Source: Paenibacillus_AA sp045062745
Lineage (GTDB): Bacteria; Bacillota; Bacilli; Paenibacillales; NBRC-103111
Length of the DNA: 64,000 bases
Assembly: GCF_045062745.1 (NCBI RefSeq)
Contig: NZ_JBJGED010000007.1
Coordinates: 1 to 64,000, forward strand
Reading direction: 5' to 3'
In this document: in pieces, positions 25,791 to 35,300 of the stretch
How the letters are laid out: each line of letters opens with the position of its first letter
Numbering within the stretch: position 1 is the stretch's first letter
Notes under the pieces: generated by a model
What the model was told of the DNA's origin: nothing
What the model saw: only the letters and a program-made list of their open reading frames with translations
Databases searched by the model: none
Made by a program: the position numbers and the translations under genes

Positions 25791-28496
25791 ATGAACATTT
25801 TCAAAAATATGGGCTTGTACGTAACGGTATGCGCCGTCTTGATCAGTGTAAGCCTAATCCCGGCCAAAGACACCGGTGTTGCCCATGCGTCGGGAACGGA
25901 AAAGCTGCTGAGCGGCAACATATTGGGAGCCACGTTCCCGGTCACGACGCCGACCCTTGCTACAGGCGCTGCTTATTCCTGGCTGACCGAAGGTATTCAC
26001 GCCACGGACGCTCTTCTTGTCTCGACGGATAACGATGGCGCTCCGGATATGTCCGATGGGACCAACGGACCTGACGGCAATTACAGCAACAACTCGACGT
26101 GGGCCGCCAACACAGCCGCCTATGGAACGCTTATCTACGACTTGAAGGCCGTTTATAAAGTATCCTCGGTAAAAGTGTGGGCCGATACCGCAACGAACAG
26201 CGGGATGAAGAAGTTCCAGGTTCTCGCCAGCATGGATGGTCTGACCTACAACTTGGCAGGTGCAGTGGAAAATACGAATGCGGTGAATAGCGGCTTCGCC
26301 CCTGTGGAGCTGTCCATAAACCCTGTCGTGTATGCCCGTTATATCAAGGTCATCATGCACAAGGATACGCCCAAATTTAACATGAGACTAGGAGAGGTGG
26401 CGGTATTCGGAGATGAACTTGAGCCCCAGGCGCTGCTCAGCAACAATTATCTGAGAACATATGGGCCCTATAATGCCGGAACGCCCAAGCTGCCGACGGG
26501 AGCTACGTACCAATGGGTGACGGAGCAGCCTTTTGTCACGCAAGCGGACTTGATCACGACGGACAACGATGCCAAAAATGATGGTGCAGGCGGTCTGCCC
26601 GACCTGACCGACGGCTCCAGCACGGAGACGACCGCAGATATGACTGTAAATTCCGCCTGGTCTTCGCAGGGCAAATTCGGCACGGTCCTGTTTAATCTAA
26701 ATGAGATGTACCAAATTGGCTCCATCGATGTATGGACCAAGTCTGACAGTTCGAAGTTCATGGATGGCTACGAGGTACTGGTCAGTACGGACGGGCTCAA
26801 CTTCACCTCACTCGGCTACACGGCCAATAAAATCAGCCGTTCGGCTAGCGCCATGGTGAATACGGTCGCTTCCGGTGTCCCCGGCCGTCATGCCAAGTTC
26901 GTCAAAATCATTATGCATAACGCTAACGATTCCCAGCAGCTGACGGTTGGCGAGATCGCGATCTGGGGCTGGAAGCTGTACGACACGACGCTGACGCAGA
27001 ACAGTGTGCCCGACCCCGTATCGCTCAAGGCGGAGCTCAAAAACTACAGTACGGTCTACCCGGACTGGTCTGCCTATAACCACGTCGTCAATGATGTCAA
27101 CAAGTATGCCGTCTATATTGAAACTACGGACTTTGCCACAACGGCAGGCTTAACCCCCAAGATCAACTTGAACACAGGCTGGAATGGACAAATAGGCAAA
27201 TATGTCCCTTACTTCGCGCTGAAACCGGAGACTACCTACTACATCGCAGTAACCCCGTTTAAGTCAACGGGCGCAGAGCGGACCGACGTGACGACCATCC
27301 AGGTGAACACACCTAACGTTCTTGGAGGCGAACGGGTTGGCGATATATTCGCCGTCAACGATCCGCCCTATGGCGGAGGCAACTATGTCAACCATGGAGC
27401 GACGGAAGAGCAGAACCTGACGAGCAAATTAAATCTGCTGAGGGAAATCGGGGGCATCAACAAGAGCAGATGGTGGGACCACAGCAGCTCGATGAAAACC
27501 AAATACGGCAGCTATGGCTTGAACTTCCATCTGTTCTACCATGGCGACAGCTATGTGCCGGGGGATAACAACCTGGGGGCTTGGACCTTTTCGACCTTCA
27601 ATGAGCCCGATTTGGCAGGCAGGCTGCCCTCGGTTGTAGCGACCACCATCATGGGCAATCACAGCAGCATGAAGGCGGTGGACAGCCGAAATTTACTGGT
27701 TGAGCCTTCTGTCGCAGGGGTTGATGCGACCAGCCTGGCTTGGTTGGACGATTTCTACAATTCGGACGGACAGAACGGGGACCTGGTCAAGACGTATTTC
27801 GACGTGATGGATGTGCATCCTTATGTGAAATATGCGGATGCGCCCGTCACCGGATTGGACTTCGGTGCTCCGGAGAAGCTGATATCCAAAATCACCGATC
27901 TCAAGGCTCTGATGGCCAGCCACGGGGATGCCGATAAACCGATTGTGTTCACGGAATTAGGCTGGAGCACGTACAGCGGCGGTAGTTTCCTGAAGACGGT
28001 CGACAGAGCGACCCAAAGAAATTATGTGGCCCGAGCTTATATGCATGCCATTGCCGGAGGGATCCGGACGTTGTATTGGTACAACTTCCAGGACGAGGGG
28101 ACGAACGCAGCCAATATAGAGCATAACTTCGGGCTGATTGACTGGAACGCCGTGCCCAAGCCAAGCTATTATGGGTACTATACGATGGTTAGAGTGCTTC
28201 GGGATGCGTCGTATCTCGGGGCTGTCACTGGAATCAGCAACCCTTACTACGGGTATAAGTTCTGGGACGAGAATAAGAACAGGTACATCACTTCCTTGTG
28301 GGATGCCGGCTGGCAAACCGGCAGCACCAGCAAAGTCGCCACACTCAGCACCAGTGACCTCGGCGTTTCCGTTGTCAGTATAGATGGCAGTCATAAATAT
28401 GTGGCCGCCACGGCGGGAACCGTACAGGTGACGTTAACCGGTGCGCCTGCGTTCATCTACTCGGATCATGGCGTTACGGTATTGTCCATCAGTTAG
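25791..28496 (+). CDS. secreted multidomain glycoside hydrolase, clan GH-A type (paralogue 1)
   Basis: 901 aa. Signal peptide, then two homologous discoidin-like (F5/8C) modules at about 38-205 and 210-390, each opening with LLSGN/ALLSNN and containing a TGAxYxW... segment; a fibronectin-III-like region at about 400-510 (PETTYYIAVTP); a TIM-barrel domain from about 512 (GDIFAVNDPPYGGGNY); a small C-terminal beta domain. In the barrel, FNEPD (Glu605) is the expected acid/base and TELGWS (Glu722) the expected nucleophile of clan GH-A retaining enzymes. The CAZy family is not one I can name. First gene of the second sugar locus, followed by permeases; probably secreted to release the transported sugar. 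Confidence 0.75.
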   Translation: MNIFKNMGLYVTVCAVLISVSLIPAKDTGVAHASGTEKLLSGNILGATFPVTTPTLATGAAYSWLTEGIHATDALLVSTDNDGAPDMSDGTNGPDGNYSNNSTWAANTAAYGTLIYDLKAVYKVSSVKVWADTATNSGMKKFQVLASMDGLTYNLAGAVENTNAVNSGFAPVELSINPVVYARYIKVIMHKDTPKFNMRLGEVAVFGDELEPQALLSNNYLRTYGPYNAGTPKLPTGATYQWVTEQPFVTQADLITTDNDAKNDGAGGLPDLTDGSSTETTADMTVNSAWSSQGKFGTVLFNLNEMYQIGSIDVWTKSDSSKFMDGYEVLVSTDGLNFTSLGYTANKISRSASAMVNTVASGVPGRHAKFVKIIMHNANDSQQLTVGEIAIWGWKLYDTTLTQNSVPDPVSLKAELKNYSTVYPDWSAYNHVVNDVNKYAVYIETTDFATTAGLTPKINLNTGWNGQIGKYVPYFALKPETTYYIAVTPFKSTGAERTDVTTIQVNTPNVLGGERVGDIFAVNDPPYGGGNYVNHGATEEQNLTSKLNLLREIGGINKSRWWDHSSSMKTKYGSYGLNFHLFYHGDSYVPGDNNLGAWTFSTFNEPDLAGRLPSVVATTIMGNHSSMKAVDSRNLLVEPSVAGVDATSLAWLDDFYNSDGQNGDLVKTYFDVMDVHPYVKYADAPVTGLDFGAPEKLISKITDLKALMASHGDADKPIVFTELGWSTYSGGSFLKTVDRATQRNYVARAYMHAIAGGIRTLYWYNFQDEGTNAANIEHNFGLIDWNAVPKPSYYGYYTMVRVLRDASYLGAVTGISNPYYGYKFWDENKNRYITSLWDAGWQTGSTSKVATLSTSDLGVSVVSIDGSHKYVAATAGTVQVTLTGAPAFIYSDHGVTVLSIS

Positions 28497-28506
28497 ATCC
28501 ACTCGT

Positions 28507-28543
28507 ACAGCAGCAGTCCCGTTGGTTCAGGGGCGGCTGCTGT
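28507..28543 (+). terminator. possible terminator after hydrolase 1
   Basis: ACAGCAGC (28507-28514) pairs with GCTGCTGT (28536-28543), then TTGGTTG. Stem is good but the T-run is poor, so it may only attenuate. Confidence 0.45.
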
Positions 28544-28735
28544 TTGGTTGTGTGCCAAAACACCTCCTTAGTCAGCTGTCACCTTAAAGGAATACACCTT
28601 CTGCAAAAAAAGTGACCGACGATTCGATAAGAATAGACATCGGGATCAAGACGTGTCTATAGGCAATCCGGCCATCAAAGGGTACGATCAATTCACTGTC
28701 ACTGGCTGTCTCACATAATGGAAGGGGAATCAAAC

Positions 28736-29713
28736 ATGGAGCAACGATTCACAAGCCTCCATACAGGACCAGATCAGCAGAAGCAGGTTAAGTCGAGGTC
28801 GTCGCAGTCCACAATCCGGGGCCGATTGACCCGGGACCGGCATCTCTATTTGATGCTGCTGCCTGTTATCGCTTTCTATCTGGTCTTCAAATACGCTCCG
28901 ATGGCTGGAGAAGTGATAGCCTTCAAGGATTACCGTTTTGCCGACGGGATCTTCGGCAGTAAGTGGGTCGGATTCAAGCATTTCGCGAGCTTATTCGAGA
29001 GCATCGATTTCTGGAGAGTATTAAGGAATACGCTGCTGCTCAATGTATACAGTCTCGTATTCGGCTTCCCGGTGCCGATCATACTGGCATTGTTGCTGAA
29101 TGAAGTGCGCAAGGAATGGTACAAACGGACCGTGCAAAACTTGCTTTACTTGCCTCATTTTATTTCGTGGGCGGTGCTCGGGGGTATCTTCATCGCCATG
29201 CTCTCTCCTAGCACGGGGGTGGTCAATATGGTGCTGACCAAGGTGTTCGGCATTGAGCCGATCTATTTCATGGCGAGTTCAGCCTGGTGGCCGTTTGCCT
29301 ACACGTTGTCGGGGATCTGGCGAGAGGCCGGATGGGGTACCATCCTTTATCTGGCCGCCATGGTCGCCGTCGATCCGCAGTTGTATGAAGCGGCCAAGAT
29401 GGATGGCGCGTCCAAGCTACGGCAGATCTGGCATATCACCCTGCCGGGCATTCGGAGCACGATTGCCATTCTGTTGGTGCTCCGTATGGGGCACATGATG
29501 GATGTCGGACTGGAGCAAACCCTGGTCTTGCAAAATATGTCCGTCCTCGATGTTGCCGATGTCATCAGCACTTACGTGTACCGGGTAGGCTTGCAAAATA
29601 TGAGTTACAGCTATACGACCGCTCTAGGTCTGTTCCAATCCGCAGTGGGACTGATTCTGGTCTTAGGCGTGAACAAATTAACCCGCGCATTCGGGGAACG
29701 GGGGCTCTGGTAA
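28736..29713 (+). CDS. sugar ABC transporter permease, LplB type (second locus)
   Basis: 325 aa, about six TM helices after a hydrophilic N-terminus of about 40 residues. FKYAPMAGEVIAFKDY and the EAA loop YEAAKMDGASKLRQIWHI identify it as the counterpart of the permease at 5440. AAGGGGAA favours ATG 28736 over 28718. Partner permease starts 3 bases after its stop. Confidence 0.9.
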   Translation: MEQRFTSLHTGPDQQKQVKSRSSQSTIRGRLTRDRHLYLMLLPVIAFYLVFKYAPMAGEVIAFKDYRFADGIFGSKWVGFKHFASLFESIDFWRVLRNTLLLNVYSLVFGFPVPIILALLLNEVRKEWYKRTVQNLLYLPHFISWAVLGGIFIAMLSPSTGVVNMVLTKVFGIEPIYFMASSAWWPFAYTLSGIWREAGWGTILYLAAMVAVDPQLYEAAKMDGASKLRQIWHITLPGIRSTIAILLVLRMGHMMDVGLEQTLVLQNMSVLDVADVISTYVYRVGLQNMSYSYTTALGLFQSAVGLILVLGVNKLTRAFGERGLW

Positions 29714-29716
29714 GCG

Positions 29717-30607
29717 ATGACGAAATCCAAGGAACCTCTTTTGTCCCGTGTCGGAATGTCCGCCAATCAACTGATTCTCGCCCTGCTTTCTCTAATCGCC
29801 CTCTATCCTTTCTGGTACGAAATCGTATCGTCCTTCAGCAGCAGCAGAGCGATCACAGCCGGCGAGGTCTCGCTGTGGCCCGTTGATTTCAATACGGAAG
29901 CTTACAAGCGGCTTTTGGAGGATGGGCAATTATTCGTCTCGATGCGTAATACCGTGCTGGTTACGGTGATTGGAACGCTTATGAATATGGTGTTTACCGT
30001 ACTGGCTGCATACCCGCTGTCCAGACGCAGGCTGATGGGACGCCATGCGCTGCTGATGTTCATCACCTTCACCATGCTGTTCGTATCCGGGGTGATCCCC
30101 AACTTCATTCTCGTCAAATCGCTGGGGCTGATGAATACTTACTGGGCGTTGTGGCTGCCCTCGCTCATCAGCACGTATAACATGTTTGTCATGAAAACGT
30201 TCATGGAAGGACTGCCGGAGGAAGTGATCGAGTCTGCAGCGATCGACGGCGCAGGAGACTGGCGGATTCTGCTGAAGATCATCCTGCCCTTGTGCAAGCC
30301 GATTTTGGCCGCACTCTCCTTGTTCTATGCCGTAGGCTGGTGGAACTCCTACTTCCACGTCATGCTGTACATTACGAAGTCTTCGCTGCAAACGTTAACG
30401 CTCAAGCTGTATCAGATGATCCTGCAGGTCGACCAGAACTTATTGGAGAATGTGTCGGGCAGCGAGGGCGTTGCCGAAGTGACATTGACCCCGGAGGGAA
30501 TTAAGGCGGCGGCGATTGTGATCGCGGTGACTCCGATCCTCATTGTGTACCCGTTCCTGCAGAAGCATTTCGTAAAAGGCGTCTTGATCGGATCTGTGAA
30601 AGGTTGA
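29717..30607 (+). CDS. sugar ABC transporter permease, YtcP/LplC type (second locus)
   Basis: 296 aa with six predicted TM helices and the EAA loop IESAAIDGAGDWRILLKI; ends FLQKHFVKGVLIGSVKG like its counterpart at 6347. Only 3 bases separate it from the first permease. No ATPase subunit in the locus. Confidence 0.9.
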   Translation: MTKSKEPLLSRVGMSANQLILALLSLIALYPFWYEIVSSFSSSRAITAGEVSLWPVDFNTEAYKRLLEDGQLFVSMRNTVLVTVIGTLMNMVFTVLAAYPLSRRRLMGRHALLMFITFTMLFVSGVIPNFILVKSLGLMNTYWALWLPSLISTYNMFVMKTFMEGLPEEVIESAAIDGAGDWRILLKIILPLCKPILAALSLFYAVGWWNSYFHVMLYITKSSLQTLTLKLYQMILQVDQNLLENVSGSEGVAEVTLTPEGIKAAAIVIAVTPILIVYPFLQKHFVKGVLIGSVKG

Positions 30608-30669
30608 TATCATGGGGCTACTTGTCCTTGATATAAATGCCAATTATGAATAGAGGGGATGAATGCACG

Positions 30670-32274
30670 TTGAATAAGTCACCTAATGCCTGGAAGTCCA
30701 TTGCCGCAGCCAGCCTGTCCTTGGCCTTATTGGCCGGTTGTGGCTCAAACAAGCCAACGGAAGGCAATGCCTCCACGCCGCAAGGAAGCTCGGCGTCCCA
30801 GACGGCGGCTACGGCGGGGCCGAAGAAGGAGATCAGCATCTCCGCCTTCGACCGGGGCAGCATTGCCGCGGAGGAAGGAAGCTACGAGAGCAACCGTTGG
30901 ACCAAGTGGATCAATGAGAATGCGCCTGTCATCATGAAGTGGGTTCCCGTCCCCCGGGGACAGGCGCAGCAGAAGCTGAGCACGCTCGTCGCTTCCGGCA
31001 GTGCACCGGACCTGATCTGGGAGTACGACCGCAACTATATTGCCCAGCTGGCCAATCAGGGAGCGATTCAACCGATTGACGGATACATAGAGAAATACAG
31101 CACCACCTTGAAAAAATATTTGGCTGAGCATCCCGAGCTTAAATCGGCGATGATGATCAACGGCAAGACTTATGCCATCACCAGTGCCCGCAGTATCGAC
31201 GGCATCGCCAATCACGGCATGTGGATTCGTCAGGATTGGCTGGATAAGCTGGGACTCAAGGCGCCTACCACAACCGAGGAACTGATCGAAGTAGCCAAGA
31301 AGTTCAAGGATGCCGACCCGGATGGGAACGGCAAAGCGGATACGGTGCCCATTGTTTTTAACGGCAACGCCATGCAGGTGATGCGGGCTTTTTTCTTTGT
31401 GAATGAGAACCAGTGGTACCTCGAAGAAGGCAAGCTGAAGTTCGGCAGAACGCTGGATCGGTATAAGGGTTCCATTGCTTTCCAGAAATCCTTGTTCGAT
31501 CAGAACCTGCTCGATAAGGAATATATTACCGACAGCAACTTCCAGCGTGCCCGTCAGCTGTGGACAACCGGAAAGGCCGGTATCTACTTCGGCAGCTGGA
31601 ACATGGAGAACGAATTCAAGGATCTGAAGAAGAATGTGCCGGACGCCAAGATGGTCCCAATGGAGCCGGTCGCCACTAAGTATGGCAAAAACGGCTTGTA
31701 CCAGGAGCTCGCGGCGAATGTGCTGGTCGCTTTCAACAGCCAGATGAAAGAAGACAAGATTGAGGCCGCCATCAAGTTCCTCGACTGGATGATGGAGAAG
31801 GGCGACATGTTCATGAAGTTCGGCGAGGAGAACGTGCATTACAAGCTGGTCGACGGCAAAATTCCGCAACGCCTGGATGCCGACAAGTTCCGTAAGGAAG
31901 TCGCATATGCCACTGAGTATGCGGTTGTAAGCGACTTCAACATCCAGGCCGACTGGTTCCCGGCTATGTCTGCGCAGGATGAGCTCTCCCAGGAATATGC
32001 CAAATTGAAAACAGAGGCGCTGAAGGTGGCATTGAAAAATAAATACCGAAGAGATATTGCTTTCAGTCCCGACCTGCCCGAGGTTAGCCAACTGATCGCC
32101 ACCTTCCATCCGATTGCTACGCAAATCGAGGTGAAAGCCGTCACCGGCGGCAGCGCCGTTACACCGGAATCCGCGATGGAAGAGGTTCGCAAGGAGTGGA
32201 AGCGCCTGGGCGGAGATAATGTCGAGAAGCTGGCTCAGGATTGGTATGAGAAAAATAAGCAGTTTTTGAAATAA
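30670..32274 (+). CDS. extracellular solute-binding lipoprotein (second locus)
   Basis: 534 aa if started at TTG 30670, which has AGAGGGGA at 30652-30659 and gives a clean signal peptide ending LLAGC (lipobox Cys24); an ATG at 30637 would add eleven hydrophilic residues. The body shows ISAFDRGS, WINENAPV, VASGSAPDLIWEYD, close in pattern to the protein at 7281. Anchored outside the membrane, it captures the ligand for the two permeases immediately upstream. Flanked by secreted hydrolases, so its ligand is probably their product. Confidence 0.88.
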   Translation: MNKSPNAWKSIAAASLSLALLAGCGSNKPTEGNASTPQGSSASQTAATAGPKKEISISAFDRGSIAAEEGSYESNRWTKWINENAPVIMKWVPVPRGQAQQKLSTLVASGSAPDLIWEYDRNYIAQLANQGAIQPIDGYIEKYSTTLKKYLAEHPELKSAMMINGKTYAITSARSIDGIANHGMWIRQDWLDKLGLKAPTTTEELIEVAKKFKDADPDGNGKADTVPIVFNGNAMQVMRAFFFVNENQWYLEEGKLKFGRTLDRYKGSIAFQKSLFDQNLLDKEYITDSNFQRARQLWTTGKAGIYFGSWNMENEFKDLKKNVPDAKMVPMEPVATKYGKNGLYQELAANVLVAFNSQMKEDKIEAAIKFLDWMMEKGDMFMKFGEENVHYKLVDGKIPQRLDADKFRKEVAYATEYAVVSDFNIQADWFPAMSAQDELSQEYAKLKTEALKVALKNKYRRDIAFSPDLPEVSQLIATFHPIATQIEVKAVTGGSAVTPESAMEEVRKEWKRLGGDNVEKLAQDWYEKNKQFLK

Positions 32275-32355
32275 CCGCAACCACGCTATAAGGGGAAGAC
32301 AGCCCGCTTGCTGGGTGAGCTGATCTTCCTACTTCGAGGAGAAGGGAGTTAGATC

Positions 32356-35300
32356 ATGAACGGACTTAAAAAAGTGAGCTGTATGATCCTGGCTGCGTTG
32401 TTATTGCTGCAATCCTTCCTTAGCGTTGCGCCTCCCGTACATGCCATACAATCCGGTTCGCCCAAGCTGCTCAGCGGCAACGCTCCAGGCCCCTTGTTTC
32501 AGGACAATGGGGCAGTGATCGATACGGGAGCCGTATATGTCTGGCAACAGGAAGGCTCATATGCCACAGACGCAGGCTTCCTGGGCGGCGAAGCCGTCCA
32601 TGCCGGGCTTATGTCGGATGGTTCTGCAAACGCTGTCAGTTCAACTCAAGATCGGGTCGGCGCTGCGTATGGAACGCTTGTGTTCGATCTGAAGGATGTT
32701 TATCAAGTCTCCTCGGTGCAGATGTGGGTGGAATTCTCGGAGAACAGCGGCTTGCAGCAGGCTGAAATCTACGCCAGCATCGACGGTGTCAATTACAATC
32801 GCGTTGGTTCCATTGAGCGCGCATCCGCTGGCGAGGGCGGGCTCGTACCTGTCATTGGTGATTTGAAGCCCGCTCCCTATGCCAGATACGTGAAGATCAT
32901 TCTGCATAAAAACCCGGCCAAGCTGCGAATGAGCATCGGCGAGGTGGCCATCTGGGGTGATACGGCGCCGGCACCGGCGATTCTCAGCGGCAATCAGTTG
33001 AAGGCCGGCGGCTATTATGCCATCGGTACACCGAAGATCGATACGAAGGCCACTTACAAATGGGGCACCGATCAGCCCTTCGTCACGCAAGCCGGACTCA
33101 TCGCCAGTGACAATGAAGCCGGTGCGAAGAATGACGGGAGTCCCAGTGGTTTGCCGGACCTGATCGACGGCTCCAGCACGGAGGAGACGATAGATACAAT
33201 AGCCAGTATGGACTCGGGCTCTCAAGGCAAATACGCAACGGTCACCTTCACGTTGAACGACGTGTACCAGATCGCGAACGTCGACGTATGGACCAAAGCG
33301 GGCGGCGGCAGCTTCATGGACGGTTATGAAGTATTGCTGAGCCTGGATAATGTGAACTACTTCTCAGCCGGGTACACGGCCAATCCGAATAGCCGCTTCG
33401 CAGGAGCAATGGTCAATACCTCGGCTTACGGTACCCCGGGCAAGCATGCCAAGTATGTACGGATCGTAATACACAATGCGGCCGACTCGGACCGTCTGAT
33501 TGCCGGAGAGGTCGCGATCTGGGGCTGGAAGTTGTATGATGCGGCGCTGCCCAAGCAAGATACACCGGATCTGGTCGAGGTCGCCACGCAGATCAAAAAC
33601 TACAATACCCTCTATCTGGATTGGTCTGCTTACAATTCTGCAGTGAATAAGGTGAACAAATACAGTATCTATGTCGAGAAAAACGACTTCACGACAACAA
33701 GCGGGTTAATGCCACGGGTAACCGCGGAGAACGGGTCCGTCGAACAAAAAGGGAAATTCCTGCTCCTTTCTTCACTGGAACCGGAAACCGTCTATTACAT
33801 CGCCGTGACTCCGACAAGCACCGCGTCCGGAGAACGCAAGGATGTCCGCACGGTGCGCGTGACGACACCAAACGTGCTTGGGGGAGATAAGGTTGGCGAC
33901 ATCTTCGCGATCAATGACACGCCGTACGGGGGCGGCAATTACGTGAATCACGGCGCTAAGGAAGATGAAAATATTATCCGCAAGCTGATCCTCTTGCGAA
34001 ATATCGAAGGCGTGAACTTCAACCGCTGGTGGATTCATGATTCCTGGGTCAAGGACTTTTCCAATAAATACGGCATCGGGTTCCACACCTTCTATCATGG
34101 ACCCCAGGATGTCCCGAATGAGAACAGGCAAGGCACTTGGACGTTTTCTACGGTGAACGAGCCTGACCTGAAGGGAACGAACCCGGCGGCACTGGCTCTA
34201 CAATTCAAACAGAATCACGAGAGTCTGAAGGCGGTTGACAGACGCAATCTGCTCGTGGAGCCTGCTTTGGGTGGAACCGAGCCGGCCAGCATGACGTGGC
34301 TTGAGAATTTGTATAAGTCCGACGGGCAGAATGGAGCTTTGACGAGAACCTTCTTCGACGTGCTGGATGTCCACCCCTATGTCAAGAATCATGAAGGGGC
34401 GCTACCCGGACTGATTCCAGGCGCACCTGAGATGCTGCTCGGGAAGATGCAGGAGATCGAAGCGCTTAAGGCCAAATACGGCGATCAGGCTAAGCCGGTC
34501 GTCTTCACGGAGCTGGGATGGAGCACGTATACGGGAAGCGGATATCTGCGTACTGTTGATCTGAATACACAGCGCAACTACTTGGCGAGAGCTTATATGC
34601 TTGGGGTTGCAGGCGGGATCAAGCGAATGCACTGGTATGATTTCCAGGATGACGGCACGGATAAGAACAATCTGGAGCACAACCTGGGACTGATCGATTG
34701 GTATGGAATTCCCAAGCCGAGCTACTATGCTTATTATACGCTGGCCAAGGTATTGAAGGACGCCAAGTATGTTGGGGTGAAGACGAATGTGGAACACCCC
34801 TACTATGGCTACGAATACTGGCATGAAGGCAAGAATCAGTACATCACCGCGCTATGGGCGGCGGATGAATCCACGAAAACAGCGACCTTGAAGACGAAGG
34901 ATGCCGGTCTCTCGGTTGTGGGAATCGATGGCAGCTATGCCTACTTGCCAGTAAGCGAAGGCAGCGCCAGTTTAACGATCGGAGGCGCGCCGATGTTCAT
35001 CTACTCCAGCTCCAGACTGGAGATAGCCTCAATTGACGATTCCTTCGTGCTGAAGGATGCTGCTGTGGATGTCCGGCGCGGAGATGTGATCCATACGGCG
35101 ATTACCCGCTCCGGCATGGGTACCGAGCTCGCGGGCCGAATGGAGCTCATCGGTCCTTCCGGTGCCTGGAAGCTGGAGGGCGAAGTGAATTTTACACCGG
35201 GCACGGCAGCGATTCCGATTGCCATATCCGTTCCCCTCGATGCTGAAGAGAAGGTGCATGAGCTTACGATTCAAGTGATTGCCGGCAATTCGCTCATCGC

